Shown: positions 13,332-26,374, counted from the stretch's first letter. The stretch is DNA of 64,000 nucleotides from Plantago ovata (GCA_028274465.1 CM051456.1:2977545-3041544); one strand, 5' to 3'. Program-made: numbers and translations. The notes: a model not told the origin generated them from the sequence alone.

Positions 13332-13376
13332 GCTTACCCTCATACTATCTCACGGTGAGATAGTATGAGGGTAAGC
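13332..13376. repeat. Near-perfect palindrome: 22-bp arms, 1-bp spacer
   Basis: The left arm 13332-13353 begins GCTTACCCTCATACTATCTC and the right arm 13355-13376 is its exact reverse complement, separated by a single G. It would extrude as a cruciform or give a tight RNA hairpin. No gene is adjacent. It may be a foldback element relic or the product of an inverted duplication. Confidence 0.92.
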
Positions 13377-15591
13377 ACCTACCTTCGATAGGATTGCATG
13401 CCAACAACTCCAGAGGTATAGTAAAGAGGTGTAAAGAGCAAACGTGCTACGTACTAGTTGAAATCATGAAAGATAAGGGGCACTTGCATATACGTATGAA
13501 GGGCTTCCTCCTTTAAATAGCGGACAATATGAAAATACCAGGTAAGCTTTATCTTCGAACTCCGACCTGGTTGATTTAGCCAAAAGCAAATTAAACTTGT
13601 AAATATTTAGAATGTTAAAGTTGAAATTTCAATATATTATGGTGTAAACTCCATTTGTTTTCGTATACTTGTGTGTAAATTTAATAATCTCAAATTGAAA
13701 TTGAGATAAAATGATATTATAATTATTTTCTCCACTTTTATTGCCTAAATTTATAGTTTCAAAATTTTCGGCCAAATTTTTTCACCGCATAAAATTTTTC
13801 CCCCTCTGACTGATGTTGTTGGTCTCGCCCCTTGTCGCACTTGTGCGATTTAACTTGGTTTGCAGGCTATTACATGAGCTAGTGGGATTTACCTAGTGCG
13901 CAACTAAATGGTAACGGATGCGGATTCCCCATTTTATTAAATAAAAAAAAAAAAACTTACTTTTTGAGGTTAATTAAAAAGAAGAAAAAAAAGAAAGACT
14001 TAACTGTCACAACACCCTTATGGAGGCCTTTTTGGGGCTTAAATCTCCATTTAAACTCAAAAATGTCTCCAATGGAGGATTTGTTTTGAGCTACTATTTA
14101 GTAGCCCATGAAAAATGGATACTAAATAGTAGCCCCTATTTAAGCCCCGGAGTATAGAAAAATAATTGTTTATTTTATTTTTATATTTTAATATGAAATT
14201 TAATAATGGAGAGACATGTGACATATGAAATCCACATAATAGCCATAATCAAACCCCAAACCATTAAATTTTTTAATTTAGAAGTGATTATTTTTTTTGG
14301 CTTATATGTTTACCCCAACCCATAAAGAAATTTCATTAGGAGTGTTTATTTAATTTCCTTCTTTTGGTTTTTGATCTAATTTTCTCTATGATCTCTCATA
14401 ATTAATGCACTCATTTTTTAGAGCCTAACCATGTTCGTTTGGGATTTTTTTTTAATAATCGAACCATTACAATTTCACAAGTAGCATTACAAATGAACCT
14501 ATGACCTCTAGTGTCATGACACCTCAATCGGATTTGGGACTTCACGATGAAAGAATGAAAAAGTACAAAAATGACAATACCCGACAAATGGATCGTTCAT
14601 ATTTGATTGTTTGGGTAAAAATGTATTTCAGATAACTTTGGATCAGATCCAATCGGATTTAATGTGTTTGAATTTTTGGGTTGGATTTGATATTATTCGG
14701 ATGATAAATTTTAGGTGATTTCTGAACCGGTCAATTAAAATTCAATGTTAATTGAATAAATATAATACAAAATTATTCTTAAAATGAAAAAATAAATCAT
14801 CACAACTTTAAAATTTTAATTGTATGTTTTAGTAATAAATGAAGTCAATTATATAATTCTTATAAAATTTAATTAGGATAAATGTGAATTGGATGAGTTA
14901 ATTGGGGTTAAATTTAGTTTAAATCGAATGAAGTCTAATCAAATTTATTTCGGGTGGGCGGATTACATGTACTCTGGTGCTTTGGGTCGGATGAATTCAA
15001 ATCGAATATCTGATTCAAAGTTTTGATGGTTCGAATTCGGATGATTTTGCTAGGAATGATTAATTAGTAGTCGGCCAATAGAAATTAAGGTTACCAGTTG
15101 GTCTGTAATTTCCAACATCTCGGGCTCTCGGCGACATCAATCTTCTTCCTGTGTACTGTGCCTTATCTTGTTCTGCACATTAAGGACTACCTTTGACTGT
15201 CATCTTAATTTGTAACTAGAAACAAAATTTCAATTACTTTAACTTGGCACACCAGTCTATAAGAAACTTATCATGTCATATCATCAACAAGTATGGGAGG
15301 TTTTCTAGTTTCTTTGAAATGATGTAACACCAGTAGTTTGAAATTTGAATGAGTTATGACCACTTTCACCACCTTTCGCACTGAATGGATCAGAATTTAA
15401 TTTAATCATCATTAAATAAATTTGAACCGAATTGATTAGATCTGATTCGAAGGGGATATTCCAAAAAAATCAAATAGGTTAAATCGTAGAATTGGATCAG
15501 AATCTTATCAATATTAGTAATACTAGTTTATACGGAGCAGTATTTTATCTATACCATCATCATCTTAATCACATCAACAGGTCATTTGTGT
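13377..15591. other. Intergenic, with a small foldback at 14034-14148
   Basis: AT-rich with poly(A) runs near 13940. GGGGCTTAAAT at about 14034 and ATTTAAGCCCC at about 14138 form an inverted repeat enclosing two TACTATTTAGTAGCCC-like motifs, which looks like a small foldback MITE. The rest shows no gene. Confidence 0.4.
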
Positions 15592-16418
15592 ATGGTATCC
15601 CTGTTAGTGTTTTTAATTACATCGAGGCCCCCTTTAATCTGGAGTTTACATCCATACCCTGACTAGATGAAATTAATTACATTTGGATCCACGAACTTGA
15701 ATTTTCGCGAACTTATTCATTGAAATTACTTTTTTACCCTTAGTCAATTATTAGATTTTTAAGTTGACCAAACAATTTGAGATTTTGTTTATTACATTTT
15801 TAACCCAAATATTTTCATTTTTACAAACTTAACACTATTTATTTAAAAACGAACCCACGTAATTTTACAATATTTCAAAATGGTCTAAAAACTTATTTAA
15901 AAACAAACCCTATAAAAAAATATATTTCAATATAGTCCTAAAAAAAAAAATAATAAAAAAAAAAAAAACCGTTCCGATCGATTTGGAGCTGCAATTTGCA
16001 GCTCCAAACCGGAGCTGTTAAACAGCTCCAGACCGGAGTTGTTACAGATCCGGAGCTGTTGACAGTTCCGGATCGGAGCTGTAACAACTCCGATCCGGGG
16101 CTGTTTAACAACTCCAAATCGGAGCTTTTACAGCTCTGATTTTGGGGCTATACAATCCCAAAATCGGAGCTGCTCCGACGCCGGTACCGGAATTGATGAA
16201 GAAGAAGATGGGAAAAGAAAAAATAAAAATAAAATAAGAAGAGTTAAGGGTATTAAAAACTTAATTTTTCTTTTTGGGAGCTAAGGCTGCGTTTGGATGA
16301 ACTGGAATGAACAGTGCCGCTTTTTTTGGTCAACACAAAATGGGGGAAATGGGACTATATGTAATTCTGGGACTAACGGGGTGGTAGATGCAAAGAGGTG
16401 TCCCAGTAGGGGTACCAT
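15592..16418. mobile_element. Candidate non-autonomous TIR element with GGAGCTG palindrome cluster
   Basis: The left end ATGGTATCCCTGTTAGTG and the reverse complement of the right end (ATGGTACCCCTACTGGGAC, end at about 16418) match imperfectly, and further in both ends share an AATTACAT motif, so about 827 bp appears bounded by degenerate terminal inverted repeats. Inside, 15980-16175 is GC-rich and consists of alternating GGAGCTGTT and AACAGCTCC words forming several overlapping palindromes. No transposase is encoded. The family is not recognised and no clear target duplication was found. Confidence 0.45.
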
Positions 16419-19302
16419 ATGATATTTACCCTCACATCAACGAACCATATTTATCATCATAGTCAAACTTCAAAACCACCTTAGTCATGCTAAATAGGTG
16501 GATTCACCTATTAAAGTTGCACCAACACACACAAACACACTCATCATTCGTTTTAACATCTTAACGCAAGTGATGCATTCAAATCACCTGTTATTTAGTT
16601 AACCCACTATTAAACACAAACTTAACACTACACATATAACGAAGTAAAACATTTATCCCATGTCATCTTGTAACTTTACGAAATTAAAATAATTTTATAA
16701 ATTACTTTTTCTACTATTCGAGATTAATACAATGTCAAACGAGACATTAAAAAGTCAACCTTTTTAAAATGTAAAGCTTGTAATGAGACGGAAGGGAAGA
16801 AGTACATTAATTTATATCCTAAGTATTTTTTAGTTACTGTAGTTCATTTAGATTTTAGAGGGGGGAAAGAAAGGGAAAAAGAAACAAGAACTTGAAGGAA
16901 AAAAATGGAGAGGTTCCAAAACCTAGCCAATTTGTATATGCAAGAATTGAGAAGACCGAGAAGACACATAGATAAGTGTATCAGGGAGGGATGGATTAAA
17001 TGGTCTGTGATTCTGATTTTGTTTGTTTCCACCCATCTTTGTGGTGTTGCGTTTAATGCTTCTCCAACAGTTTTGTGTTGGAATTAAAATATTCTTGTTT
17101 TGGAAACGGATGAAATGAATCTGGAAGAAGATGATGATCATGATGATAACGCACTCACTGCCCTATTCTACTAAGATTGCGTATGTCTGTCCGATACGAA
17201 CTCTCAAAATATAAATTCTAGGAGTACTACGAAAGTGTATTATTTTCGGCCGAATATTATTTAACGAAATTGAACCGAATTCAATTTATTTATATTAAAA
17301 AATACAACTAAATAAATTTGAACTGAACTGAATGAATATAAATAAAACATAATTGAATTGAAATTAATTAGTTTTCAAATAAAGAGAACATAAAATAATT
17401 AAAACAGAAAAAATATATATACACTCCGTGACTAAAAGGTCACGAGTTAATTCCTCATAATTAAATAATTAATTTGTATTTCTATATATGCATAGAGATT
17501 AATAAAGTGAAGTTATAAGGTAGTGTAGTGGAAGGGGGATGGAGTGGTAGAGGGTTCGATCCCTTATGGAGACATAAGGTGGTTTAGTATTTAGTCTATT
17601 ATTTTTATAACAAAATAGCATGAAGTTCAGTTCTTTTCGATCGGTTCATATTAATTAAATTTACTTTGATTTTGCTTAATTATTTTTTTATACTCTAAAT
17701 AATTTCAATTTAGTTCCGCTCAAATCAAATCAGTTTAGACAGAGTATATATAGCCTTAGTGTCTTGTTTTATAGTATGAGAATGAAATGTTTTTTCATAC
17801 TTATTTTAACTATATTTTGTAATTGGTTTCGAAGACAAAACAATACCATTATGACGAAAATTACTCTATCAACTCTATTATACCTTTTGATATAAAAGGG
17901 TATACATTTTCCTTTTAAATTAAAAATGGTCCAAAAAATAATGACTTGATATAATAATTTTTCAAGTGAGATGAATAATTTCAAATCACAAATTTTATAA
18001 CTTATCCATAAATTTGATCTCAACTCATATGATGCAATAAAACATCTAACCTTTTCATTAACATTGAATAGGAAAAACCATCAGGTAATATATAAAGATG
18101 TTTTTAAATAAATTCATTTGTGATAGGAAAGGGTTTGAAACCCACCGGTAACAATTTTATTATTCTTGTCAATTTTTTTTGTTTTTGAGAGGGTGAGCGA
18201 GTTAATTATAAGATGTTTGAGTGGAATAAAGTTGGAGCGTAGAAAAGAAGACCAATTAGGTTATAATTGTTTTTTTTTTTTGTGAAAAATTACAAATTGG
18301 TGATAGTTTTGATAGTTTCTATCAAATTGGTGTGATCTAAATTATTTTTTACAAATTGGTGAAAATTTTATATCAATTTGGTGATGGTGTTAATTAGATC
18401 AACTAGAATTTTATATTTTCTCCAACTAACCACGTTTCTTTTAATAAAATTATCAATAAAATTCAGATTAAGCATCACTAATTCACTATCAAATTACCAA
18501 CCTTATCCTCTCTATTTCACTATTCTTTTCATCCCTTGTCGTTCTTTATATTTTCATGGCCATCGTCTTTATATTTACATGGCCCTCATCTTCAAGAGCT
18601 AAATTGATCATCATCGTTACTCTGTTTCCAAATCAATATGCTTGATTCCATCCTTTATTTCAAAAATCCAAATCACGTCACAATAGAGTTCGTAATTGCG
18701 GTGATTCCGTTCATGCTTGAATTGATTCTGATACCTACTCGTAAACATATGCTTGATCGAGGTAAAGACGATGCTTGGGGTTATATATAGTATGATGCTT
18801 ATATACATTAAATCCATGGTAAAATTATAATGTGAAGGTTTGAATTTAGGTATTCCTACTAACAGATACTTGACTAGATTGAAGATGCTTGAATAGAATT
18901 GGGTAATTATACTTATAATGATTCTCAAACTCTTGGGGATGCCTGGATTATTGAAATTGGGATGCTTGAATTGGACTAGGGATGGTTGAAGCTTGCATAT
19001 AGAAACATATAGCAACGTCTAATAGGAATTGAGAATATATATGTATGCTTGAATAATCTAGAAATGACTTGAGAATGCTTGATATTTAAAAATTTATACC
19101 AGATATAAACGTCTAATAAGAAAGAAAAAAAAATTTGAAAAGCCTAATAATAATAGACAAAATTATATATTTACATGCATGTAAAAATCTAACAGTTCAA
19201 TAAATAACCTATTATATATTAGAAATCTAGTCTTACATCACGGAGTAATTGAATTTTTCTAATTAGTTAAGGTTAATTTAGTCTAAACGTATATAGACAC
19301 TT
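16419..19302. other. Intergenic, AT-rich; dispersed repeat near 17240-17400
   Basis: No gene is recognised. A small ORF at 16905-17087 (60 codons with a hydrophobic centre) has no family match I can name. About 17240-17400 carries GAACTGAACTGAA-type sequence also found near 21905-22050 and 23636-23850. From 18640 to 19080 the word ATGCTTGA recurs irregularly about eight times. Confidence 0.4.
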
Positions 19303-19491
19303 AGGGGCGGAGCCAGTAAATGATATTCGGGGGGGAGGGGGGAATTCAATATATAAGATGTTTTTTAAGTTCGGGGGCCTAAACTTGAAAAATCACTAAA
19401 TTTACCTAAAAAAACTGAAAAATCGTAAATGTTAGCTAAGAAAAAAAAATGGAGGAGGGACGCCCCAGCCAGAACCCCTAGCTCCGCCCCT
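19303..19491. mobile_element. hAT-type MITE
   Basis: The element starts AGGGGCGGAGCCAG and ends CTAGCTCCGCCCCT, inverted repeats of about 14 bp typical of abundant plant hAT MITEs. The length is 189 bp, with G-rich and A-rich interior and no ORF. The flanks (GACACTT and CCAACACT) give only an imperfect 8-bp duplication, so the insertion is old. Confidence 0.75.
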
Positions 19492-19740
19492 GCCAACACT
19501 AATTTGTAAGAAAATTTTCATATAGCATTAATTTAATAATTTAATGGAAACTATTAGGATCATCACTAATTAATTTATAATTAACCTTTTATTTTTTTAA
19601 ATAAATGATACAAAAGAGGAAAGGAACAAATGATAAAAAGATAAACACACATTTATTTTATTCTTCTTCCCTATCCCTAGCCCATAGCCCAGACTACTTG
19701 ATGACAACCGTTAACCTCTTTTTTCTCATCCTCCTATCTC

Positions 19741-19750
19741 CTATATAAAC
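19741..19750 (+). promoter_or_regulatory. TATA box of the MIR156 primary transcript
   Basis: CTATATAAAC followed by a pyrimidine-rich stretch places transcription start at about 19772-19785 (CTCATCTCATACATC). It lies about 340 bases upstream of the mature miRNA, a normal spacing for plant MIR genes. Confidence 0.7.
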
Positions 19751-20077
19751 CCCTTCACACACCCCCTTCGTTGCCTCTCATCTCATACATCACATCATCA
19801 TCAAACCACAAACAAAAACTAAACTGTTCCTTTTTCTAATGCAACAGTACTAGCTAGTACTACTACCACTTTCCCTTTCCTCCCACTATAACAACTCTTT
19901 TCAGGGGTTTCTCAACCCTAGGGTTAGCTCCCTTTTCTTTCTTTCTGCCTCCTCAAACCTTTCCTCTTTTATATACATACCTGCAGCAGGTACCCTTCTT
20001 CTTGTTTATTGTACTTGACTGAATCAAGAACCAGAGACAAACAACATCAAGGATTATTATTAAAGGGGTATATTCAT

Positions 20078-20182
20078 AAGGGCGGTGACAGAAGAGAGTG
20101 AGCACAGATGGTGTTTTCTTGCATGATTATTTCCATGCTTGGAGCTATTTGTGCTCACCCTCTCTCTGTCACCCCTCTCTCT
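20078..20182 (+). ncRNA. MIR156: MIR156 precursor hairpin
   Basis: The mature sequence TGACAGAAGAGAGTGAGCAC is present exactly at 20086-20105 on the 5' arm. The 3' arm at about 20151-20173 (GTGCTCACCCTCTCTCTGTC, then ACC) pairs with it apart from a mismatch and a bulge, giving the usual miR156 star strand. The loop contains GATGGTGTTTTCTTGCATG and CCATGCTTGGAGCTATTTG, like the MIR156 subclass with a GCAUG loop stem. miR156 cleaves SPL transcription factor mRNAs and holds plants in the juvenile phase. The primary transcript probably starts near 19775. A (CT)n run follows the 3' arm, and the 3' end of the transcript (before about 21850) is not defined. Confidence 0.96.
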
Positions 20183-21839
20183 CTCTCTCTCTCTCTCTCT
20201 TGTTTTTATCTCTTATGTTTCTGTATGTGTTATATTCAGATCTTTCTTAGCTTATATGTTGTGTTATGAAAAGGTTTTGAGCCTTAATTACATGTTCTGT
20301 TCTGTGTGTATAGATCTCTTACTTTGGAAATCCATAGCATTTCTTTCTTTTTTTTTTTTTTACAAGGGTTTTATTTAATCAACAAGCAATTCAGATCTTG
20401 ATGTTTGTTAGACAATCAAATTTTTCATAAGGTAATATGCTTTTCTGGTCATGATTTTGCACCTCATTCCAATTTCCTTGGTAATTATTTATTTATTTAT
20501 TTATTTCATTTTTGCCATTTGTTGAAAAGGAAAACTTCATTGATTGATCTTTTCTCTGAGAAAGTAATTAAGATTATATTTGGTGGAGTCTGTAATCATG
20601 GGGGACCTATTTCAGGATTTTCAAAGAAGTATTATTGTCTGTTAGTGCTTTGTCAATTCGACATGTTTTTTTTATTTATTTTTTTAATTTCGTTTTTCTG
20701 CAAAATGTCATCTTTTCATTGATCTAGCCTCTTCTTCAAATTCTTCAAATCCTTTCCAACTGGATGTTACAAAATGGTAGGGTAATTGACATGTATGCAG
20801 TATGATCATGTGGTGCTTCTCTTTTGGTAAGCCTGTCATTTTAATCACAGTCTAAGATTCAATTAGTTGTTATATTTTCGCTTTCAGGTGATAATGTTTG
20901 TTACGTGTAATCAACAAATTTGTGGATTTAATTCCATCCTATTTGGTTTGGTCTTTGCTTCACTCAATTCTTGATTAGTTGGTCCTAATTGTGTGAATGA
21001 GTATGAGAAAATGAAAGCAAGTGATGTACTAGTATTATATCTTTATCATCTACTGAACAATCAAGATTTGAAATTTCATGACATATGATTAAGCATTGAA
21101 GCATGTATTTTGAAGTACTTGATTACTGATCCTTATACTAATAATTTTTCAATTGATTACATTTAAGAAGGTTCCTCTTTACCCACGCCTGGCTAATGTT
21201 TGTTTGTTATATATATAGCCGCCTTATGACTTGTGTATGTAATGATGTGAGTTCACATGCAAACTTAGTATAGCTAAGCATATGTATAATCAGCCCATAT
21301 TCTTTACACTGCATCTCTTTCATTTGCACATATATATACATTTACTAAGATATCATGATCACTATGAACTTGAAGAGTCATATGTATTCGTTGCCAACAC
21401 GAATTTGACCGGCAGTGTATCTAAAGACTAAAGATGAAGAAGAGGTCTTGCCAACACGAATTCAGAAGGAGTGGTGAACATAGTTGTGGCTGTTCGATTC
21501 GTTTGCTGTTTGTGGGTTCTAATTTTTGTAGTAGGGATCAAATTGAGAGGCAGATATGAGATATGTAACAGCAAGTGTTTATAGATCTAGACTTGATCAA
21601 TGATGTAATGTTAGTAGTTGGGAAATTGATAGATTTGAAACAATTGGTTCTCAAATATACACGCCATTACATTATGGAATGGAACCTCGGCATGATTGAC
21701 AGATGTATGTGTTACCTCATTTTTTCTCTGATATATCATCTTCTTAAAAGTTTTAGAAGTTCACATTTGTACTCTTGTGGAGTAGAATTGTATTCGCTCT
21801 TTATGACTGTTCATTTTCTCTGGAAAAAATAGGTTTACA

Positions 21840-24149
21840 TAATACACGTGACACTATTTACTCCCTTGTAATGTAAAATGTGCAAAAGAACCTAAAAAAA
21901 ATAGACGTGTTAGGCCGTGTTTTCTTCGTCTGAACATAAAGGATCTTCACTGAACTGACCTTATTTGTAGTACAAAATAGTATTATGCAAATCTGAACTG
22001 AACTAAATGCATTTGAACTGATTTGACTTTCTAATAATAGTGCATGATTATTAATTTATTAGCATTAGTTAAAAGAACGTATCAAAATCACTATGTTAAA
22101 CGGAGAATGTTAAACGGAGAATTGATGTAAATAACTATATTCCATATGCATAAATGTTGATTTTCTATTATACTCCATTTTAATATCGTTACTTAAATAA
22201 GTCGAGTTATTGGGTTTTCAGGCATAAATCGTAGACAAGTCAAGTCCACTAAAGAAAATGAATTCTAATTGGAGTACCTATAAAAGCTTTTAGCTAAATA
22301 TAATGGAGGTGAGAATGAAAGAAGTGTGGAAAAAGAATGAAAAGGTCAAAAGCAAAATCTGGGGATCTTCTCCGGCGTCCAGTGATATGGTGATAAAATG
22401 TTGAGTTTCTTGAATACATGGTCAAAATATAACAATCTAATTATATCTATCATCCTTGCAACTTGATCTTCTAAATCAAATTTTAAATAATACAGTGATT
22501 GTAAAATTTTATTATTTCATATATATTGCACTTCTTGTTATTCGCATCTTTCTATTTTTATTTTCTTTTTATAAAAATAGGTTATAGTATAAAATTTGGA
22601 ATAACGATGAATCTCATTTCCAAAACTTTTCAAAACAATGTCGTCGATCCGTAGATCCAGACGTGGCCACAACCCGGCCGGGTATCGCAATATTAACTCA
22701 TTGGACACAAAGTTATCAAGTTTATCTATCTATTACAAACTGCAGCAGTATTGTGGTAACTTGTCATCGGTCTCTGGTTATAGTATAAAATTTACTCGTT
22801 CATTCACTATTTGTTATGAAACCAGAGTTTGTCATTCTCATTGGAAAAAAAAATATATGTATTAAAATTAGATAAGTTCAATTTAATTTACAATTAATTT
22901 AAATTTCACTTAATTATTTCTTATATTAGAAATAAGTTCAGTTCATTTGAAATTCAGACGAAATAAACTGAAGATTTACTATATGTTATGTTGTACAATG
23001 CAACACATAAAAATAATTGATACAAGTGTAGTATAAAGCATTAACATATATGAGGCACAACACTATGAGGTAGCATAGAAAATGTAATCAAAGAAATAAT
23101 ATAAGACTGAATTACATCCCTGAACGAATATCAGACTCGATTATATCTTATATTTTCGTTTGAAAATACTTAAACCAAACTTAATTGTATCGATCGATTC
23201 ATAGTAGATATGAAAAATAACATGAAAATAACCAAGTAAAATGTGAGATGAATTGAAACCGTTCTATTTTCAGATGGAAACTCTAGAGCCTAAAAATATG
23301 CATGTGGAATACACAAGGCTAGGTGTGAGTAACATATAACGTAACTTTCGAAAAATGAAACATGTAGTTTTGCTATATAAGGCAAAGCATCATTGTTGAC
23401 AACTTCACATGTCTCTGCTCATACAAAAATTACATATTGTATCAATTTTAAACGATATATATACTACTTAATTCAAATTAAAATTAAAGTTATAATCGTG
23501 TTAGGTTTGAAAAATAACGATTTAATTCAACTATCTTAAATAAAATAAAACAAATTAGTATAAAATATCCATGTAAAAGCAGTTTCGCTAAGCAAGCATG
23601 TGATCACAACTTTGGTCAAATTTGCTTATCCCACTGAGGCTTTGTTCTCTTCGTTTGACCTTAACATAACTGATTTGAAGTGAACTGAATTGAATAAAGT
23701 TGAGCTGAATCGAATTGAATTTATTTGTAGTATAAAATACTATTAAGTGAGTTGGAACTGAATTAATCTTAATGCATCTGAAATAAACTAAACTAATTTA
23801 ATGAATCTGAAACTGATGTGAATCGAATTTAAAATAATCAATTTAAGACTAAGATAATAAAGTCTAAACACACATTTGTATAATTTTTACACTGATGGTA
23901 CATGTTGTCGATAGTAAAATCAAAACCGAAGATTCAAACTGGATTTGGGCCAGAAATCCTGGACCGCCCAAAACCCACCCGATAATAACATCATACAGTC
24001 CACGTCTTATAAGTTATTACTCGATCAAACCTCTGTGACTAGATAATGATGAACTTAGACAACTAAAAGGAGAAAAATCAGTAAATAAAAGGAAACTGAT
24101 TAAATAAATAAATAATAAATTTAATTTTATATTGGAAGAAGTTAAAAGA
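21840..24149. other. Intergenic, with two copies of a dispersed AT-rich repeat
   Basis: Around 21905-22050 and 23636-23850 the sequence shares TTATTTGTAGTA(C/T)AAAATA(G/C)TATTA and GAACTGAA(C/T)T motifs, also met near 17250-17400. This is a dispersed element family, probably MITE-derived. No protein gene is recognised. Confidence 0.45.
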
Positions 24150-25588
24150 CAATCTGTGAGCAAAAACCCGCAGAGAGCAATCACTCAGCATCCAAATCTC
24201 GCAGATCCGCCTCATCGTCACAGTTTTTTGCCGGAAAATTCTCCCCGGCGCGATCACACCGGTAAAGGTAATACTTCCTCGCCTACATCTTCGCGTTGAA
24301 CTTCCGTTTCTCGCTCGATCATCCTGTTTGTTGACTTTCACATGTATAGCTCCATTTATCGCGTTTGATTACATTACAGCACAAAGTAGCCTAGGTTTTG
24401 CATTGATTTGGTGTTAAATTTGATGATTTCGAGTTGTTAATTTATCGCCGCTGAAGTGATTTGAACAGTAATTATGATCAGTATCGCCATTGATTACATT
24501 ATTACAGCACTAATAAACCTCGAGTTTGCATTGATATGGTGTTAATTGGATGACCGTAGAAGTGATTTGAGCAATAATGTTCAGTAGAGGTTGAGATCGG
24601 TTGTAAAATTCTAATTCTAGCCAATGTAGGACGCGTTACTTGTCCTACTTGTTTTTCTCATATTCTACTCTAGGTTTTGTTAGGCATCAGAATGAGATCT
24701 GAGTTCATTAGGTCTCTGTTTTAGTGCTTTGATTATTGTTCTCCTTTGTATATGTTGTATGCGTCAAGGTTTTGTTAGGCATGAGAATGATATACGAGTT
24801 TATTGGGTTCTGTTTTAGTGCTTTTATTAGTGTTCTGTGTATATGTTGTATGTGTGGCACTTGTAGAGTTGAAAGTGCTGGTCTAGTAGTGTGTCACTGT
24901 TTGGTGGTTATGGTTAAACGGTGAGCTATGGTTCTATCACATCTGGTCTTTTCTTCTCTGATGCAGGCCAAGTTGCATTAAGTTGTGTTTGCATCCTTAA
25001 ATCATTAAACTGTGCTACACTGCTATTATTTACTTTAATTACAAAAGATCACCTAAAAGACTGTAGAAGCACAAACTCTCAGGTGTCTGATGGTGCCTTT
25101 GACCTGCATGTGTGCTACATTATAACTCTGATCTAATATTTCTATTTATTACTTATTTTGTGAGAAATTTAACAGTATTAGTTTTAGTACAGAAATACTA
25201 AGTCCTTACTTTCGCTTGATCATGTGTGTGATCTGCGCACGTTCTCACACAATATTTATGTATGTTACCTGTTGTATCTTGAACTTTCTACTGTGATTTG
25301 CCTGTTGTATATTGCTTCTTGTCGTAGTCATTCGTTCCTGAATTGTATGAGTTGAAAATTTGTTTTAAATGTGAATCTTGGAGGTTGCTTTGTGGCGTTT
25401 TTTCCTTGATGATTCGGGTCTATTATATGACCCACAGAATCTTGTCAATTTATTGTTAACTCTTCCTGTATTCCTTGCTAAGAAAGTGAGATATAGAACT
25501 AACAAATCAGCAAATTCCTTTCTTGATCATTAACACATATTTCTGTTCTTTTTTTGGTTGGTTTTCCAGCCTATAAAATCTCTACAAG

Positions 25589-26374
25589 ATGTCTGGACAG
25601 ACTCAACGGCTGAATGTTGTTCCTACTGTCACAATGCTTGGAGTGATGAAAGCTCGACTTGTTGGGGCAACAAGAGGCCATGCATTACTCAAGAAGAAGA
25701 GTGATGCTTTGACTGTTCAGTTTCGGGCAATTCTCAAGAAGATTGTTTCAACCAAAGAGTCAATGGGGGATATCATGAAAACTTCCTCCTTTGCACTTAC
25801 AGAAGCCAAATATGTTGCAGGTGAAAATGTCAAACACATTGTCAGGGAAAATGTTTCAAGTGCAGCGCTTAAGGTCCGCTCTCATACAGAAAATGTTGCT
25901 GGTGTCAAGCTTCCTAAGTTCCAGTACTTTTTTGATGGTGAGACTAAGAATGACTTGACTGGACTGGCTAGAGGAGGCCAACAGGTTCAAGCCTGTCGTG
26001 GAGCATACGTGAAAGCTATTGAGCTACTTGTCGAGCTTGCTACTCTTCAAACTTCATTCTTGACCCTTGACGAGGCAATCAAGACCACAAACCGTAGAGT
26101 CAATGCCCTTGAGAATGTTGTGAAGCCACGTATAGAGAATACCATAAGTTACATCAAGGGAGAGTTGGATGAGTTGGAAAGGGAAGATTTCTTTAGGCTA
26201 AAAAAGATTCAAGGGTACAAAAGGAGGGAAGTTGAGAGGCAACGAGAAAATGCCAAGGCATTTGCAGAAGAGAAATATGCTGAGGAAATTTCTCTGAAGA
26301 GTGGTATGTCTCTGAGTTCAGTGCATAACATGTTAACTGAGGCTTCACAGAAAGACGAGGACATAATCTTTTGA
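25589..26374 (+). CDS. VHA-D: V-type proton ATPase subunit D
   Basis: A 261-residue single-exon CDS starting MSGQTQRLNVVPTVTMLG, the full family length. It shows the family pattern: basic N-terminal helix (LKKKSDALTVQFR), central AALKVRSHTENVAGVKLPKF, and a long C-terminal helix (ELDELEREDFFRLKKIQGYK). Subunit D is the central rotor stalk of the V1 sector that couples ATP hydrolysis to proton pumping at the vacuole and trans-Golgi. A 5'UTR exon at about 24150-24261 (CACACCG|GTAAAG) joins the coding exon after acceptor TTTTCCAG at 25569, so a 1,308-bp leader intron lies before the ATG, as is frequent for strongly expressed plant genes. No defect is seen. Confidence 0.97.
   Translation: MSGQTQRLNVVPTVTMLGVMKARLVGATRGHALLKKKSDALTVQFRAILKKIVSTKESMGDIMKTSSFALTEAKYVAGENVKHIVRENVSSAALKVRSHTENVAGVKLPKFQYFFDGETKNDLTGLARGGQQVQACRGAYVKAIELLVELATLQTSFLTLDEAIKTTNRRVNALENVVKPRIENTISYIKGELDELEREDFFRLKKIQGYKRREVERQRENAKAFAEEKYAEEISLKSGMSLSSVHNMLTEASQKDEDIIF

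Noticed and set aside
16905..17087. Plus-strand 60-codon ORF with hydrophobic centre and a final LCW, considered as a DVL/ROTUNDIFOLIA-like peptide
   Set aside because: The conserved DVL core (RxYIxRRCxxMLxCW type) is not present, and an overlapping minus-strand ORF is equally plausible.
20139..20722. Two plus-strand ORFs downstream of the miR156 hairpin
   Set aside because: They are T-rich, low-complexity and part of the probable primary miRNA transcript. No homology was recognised.
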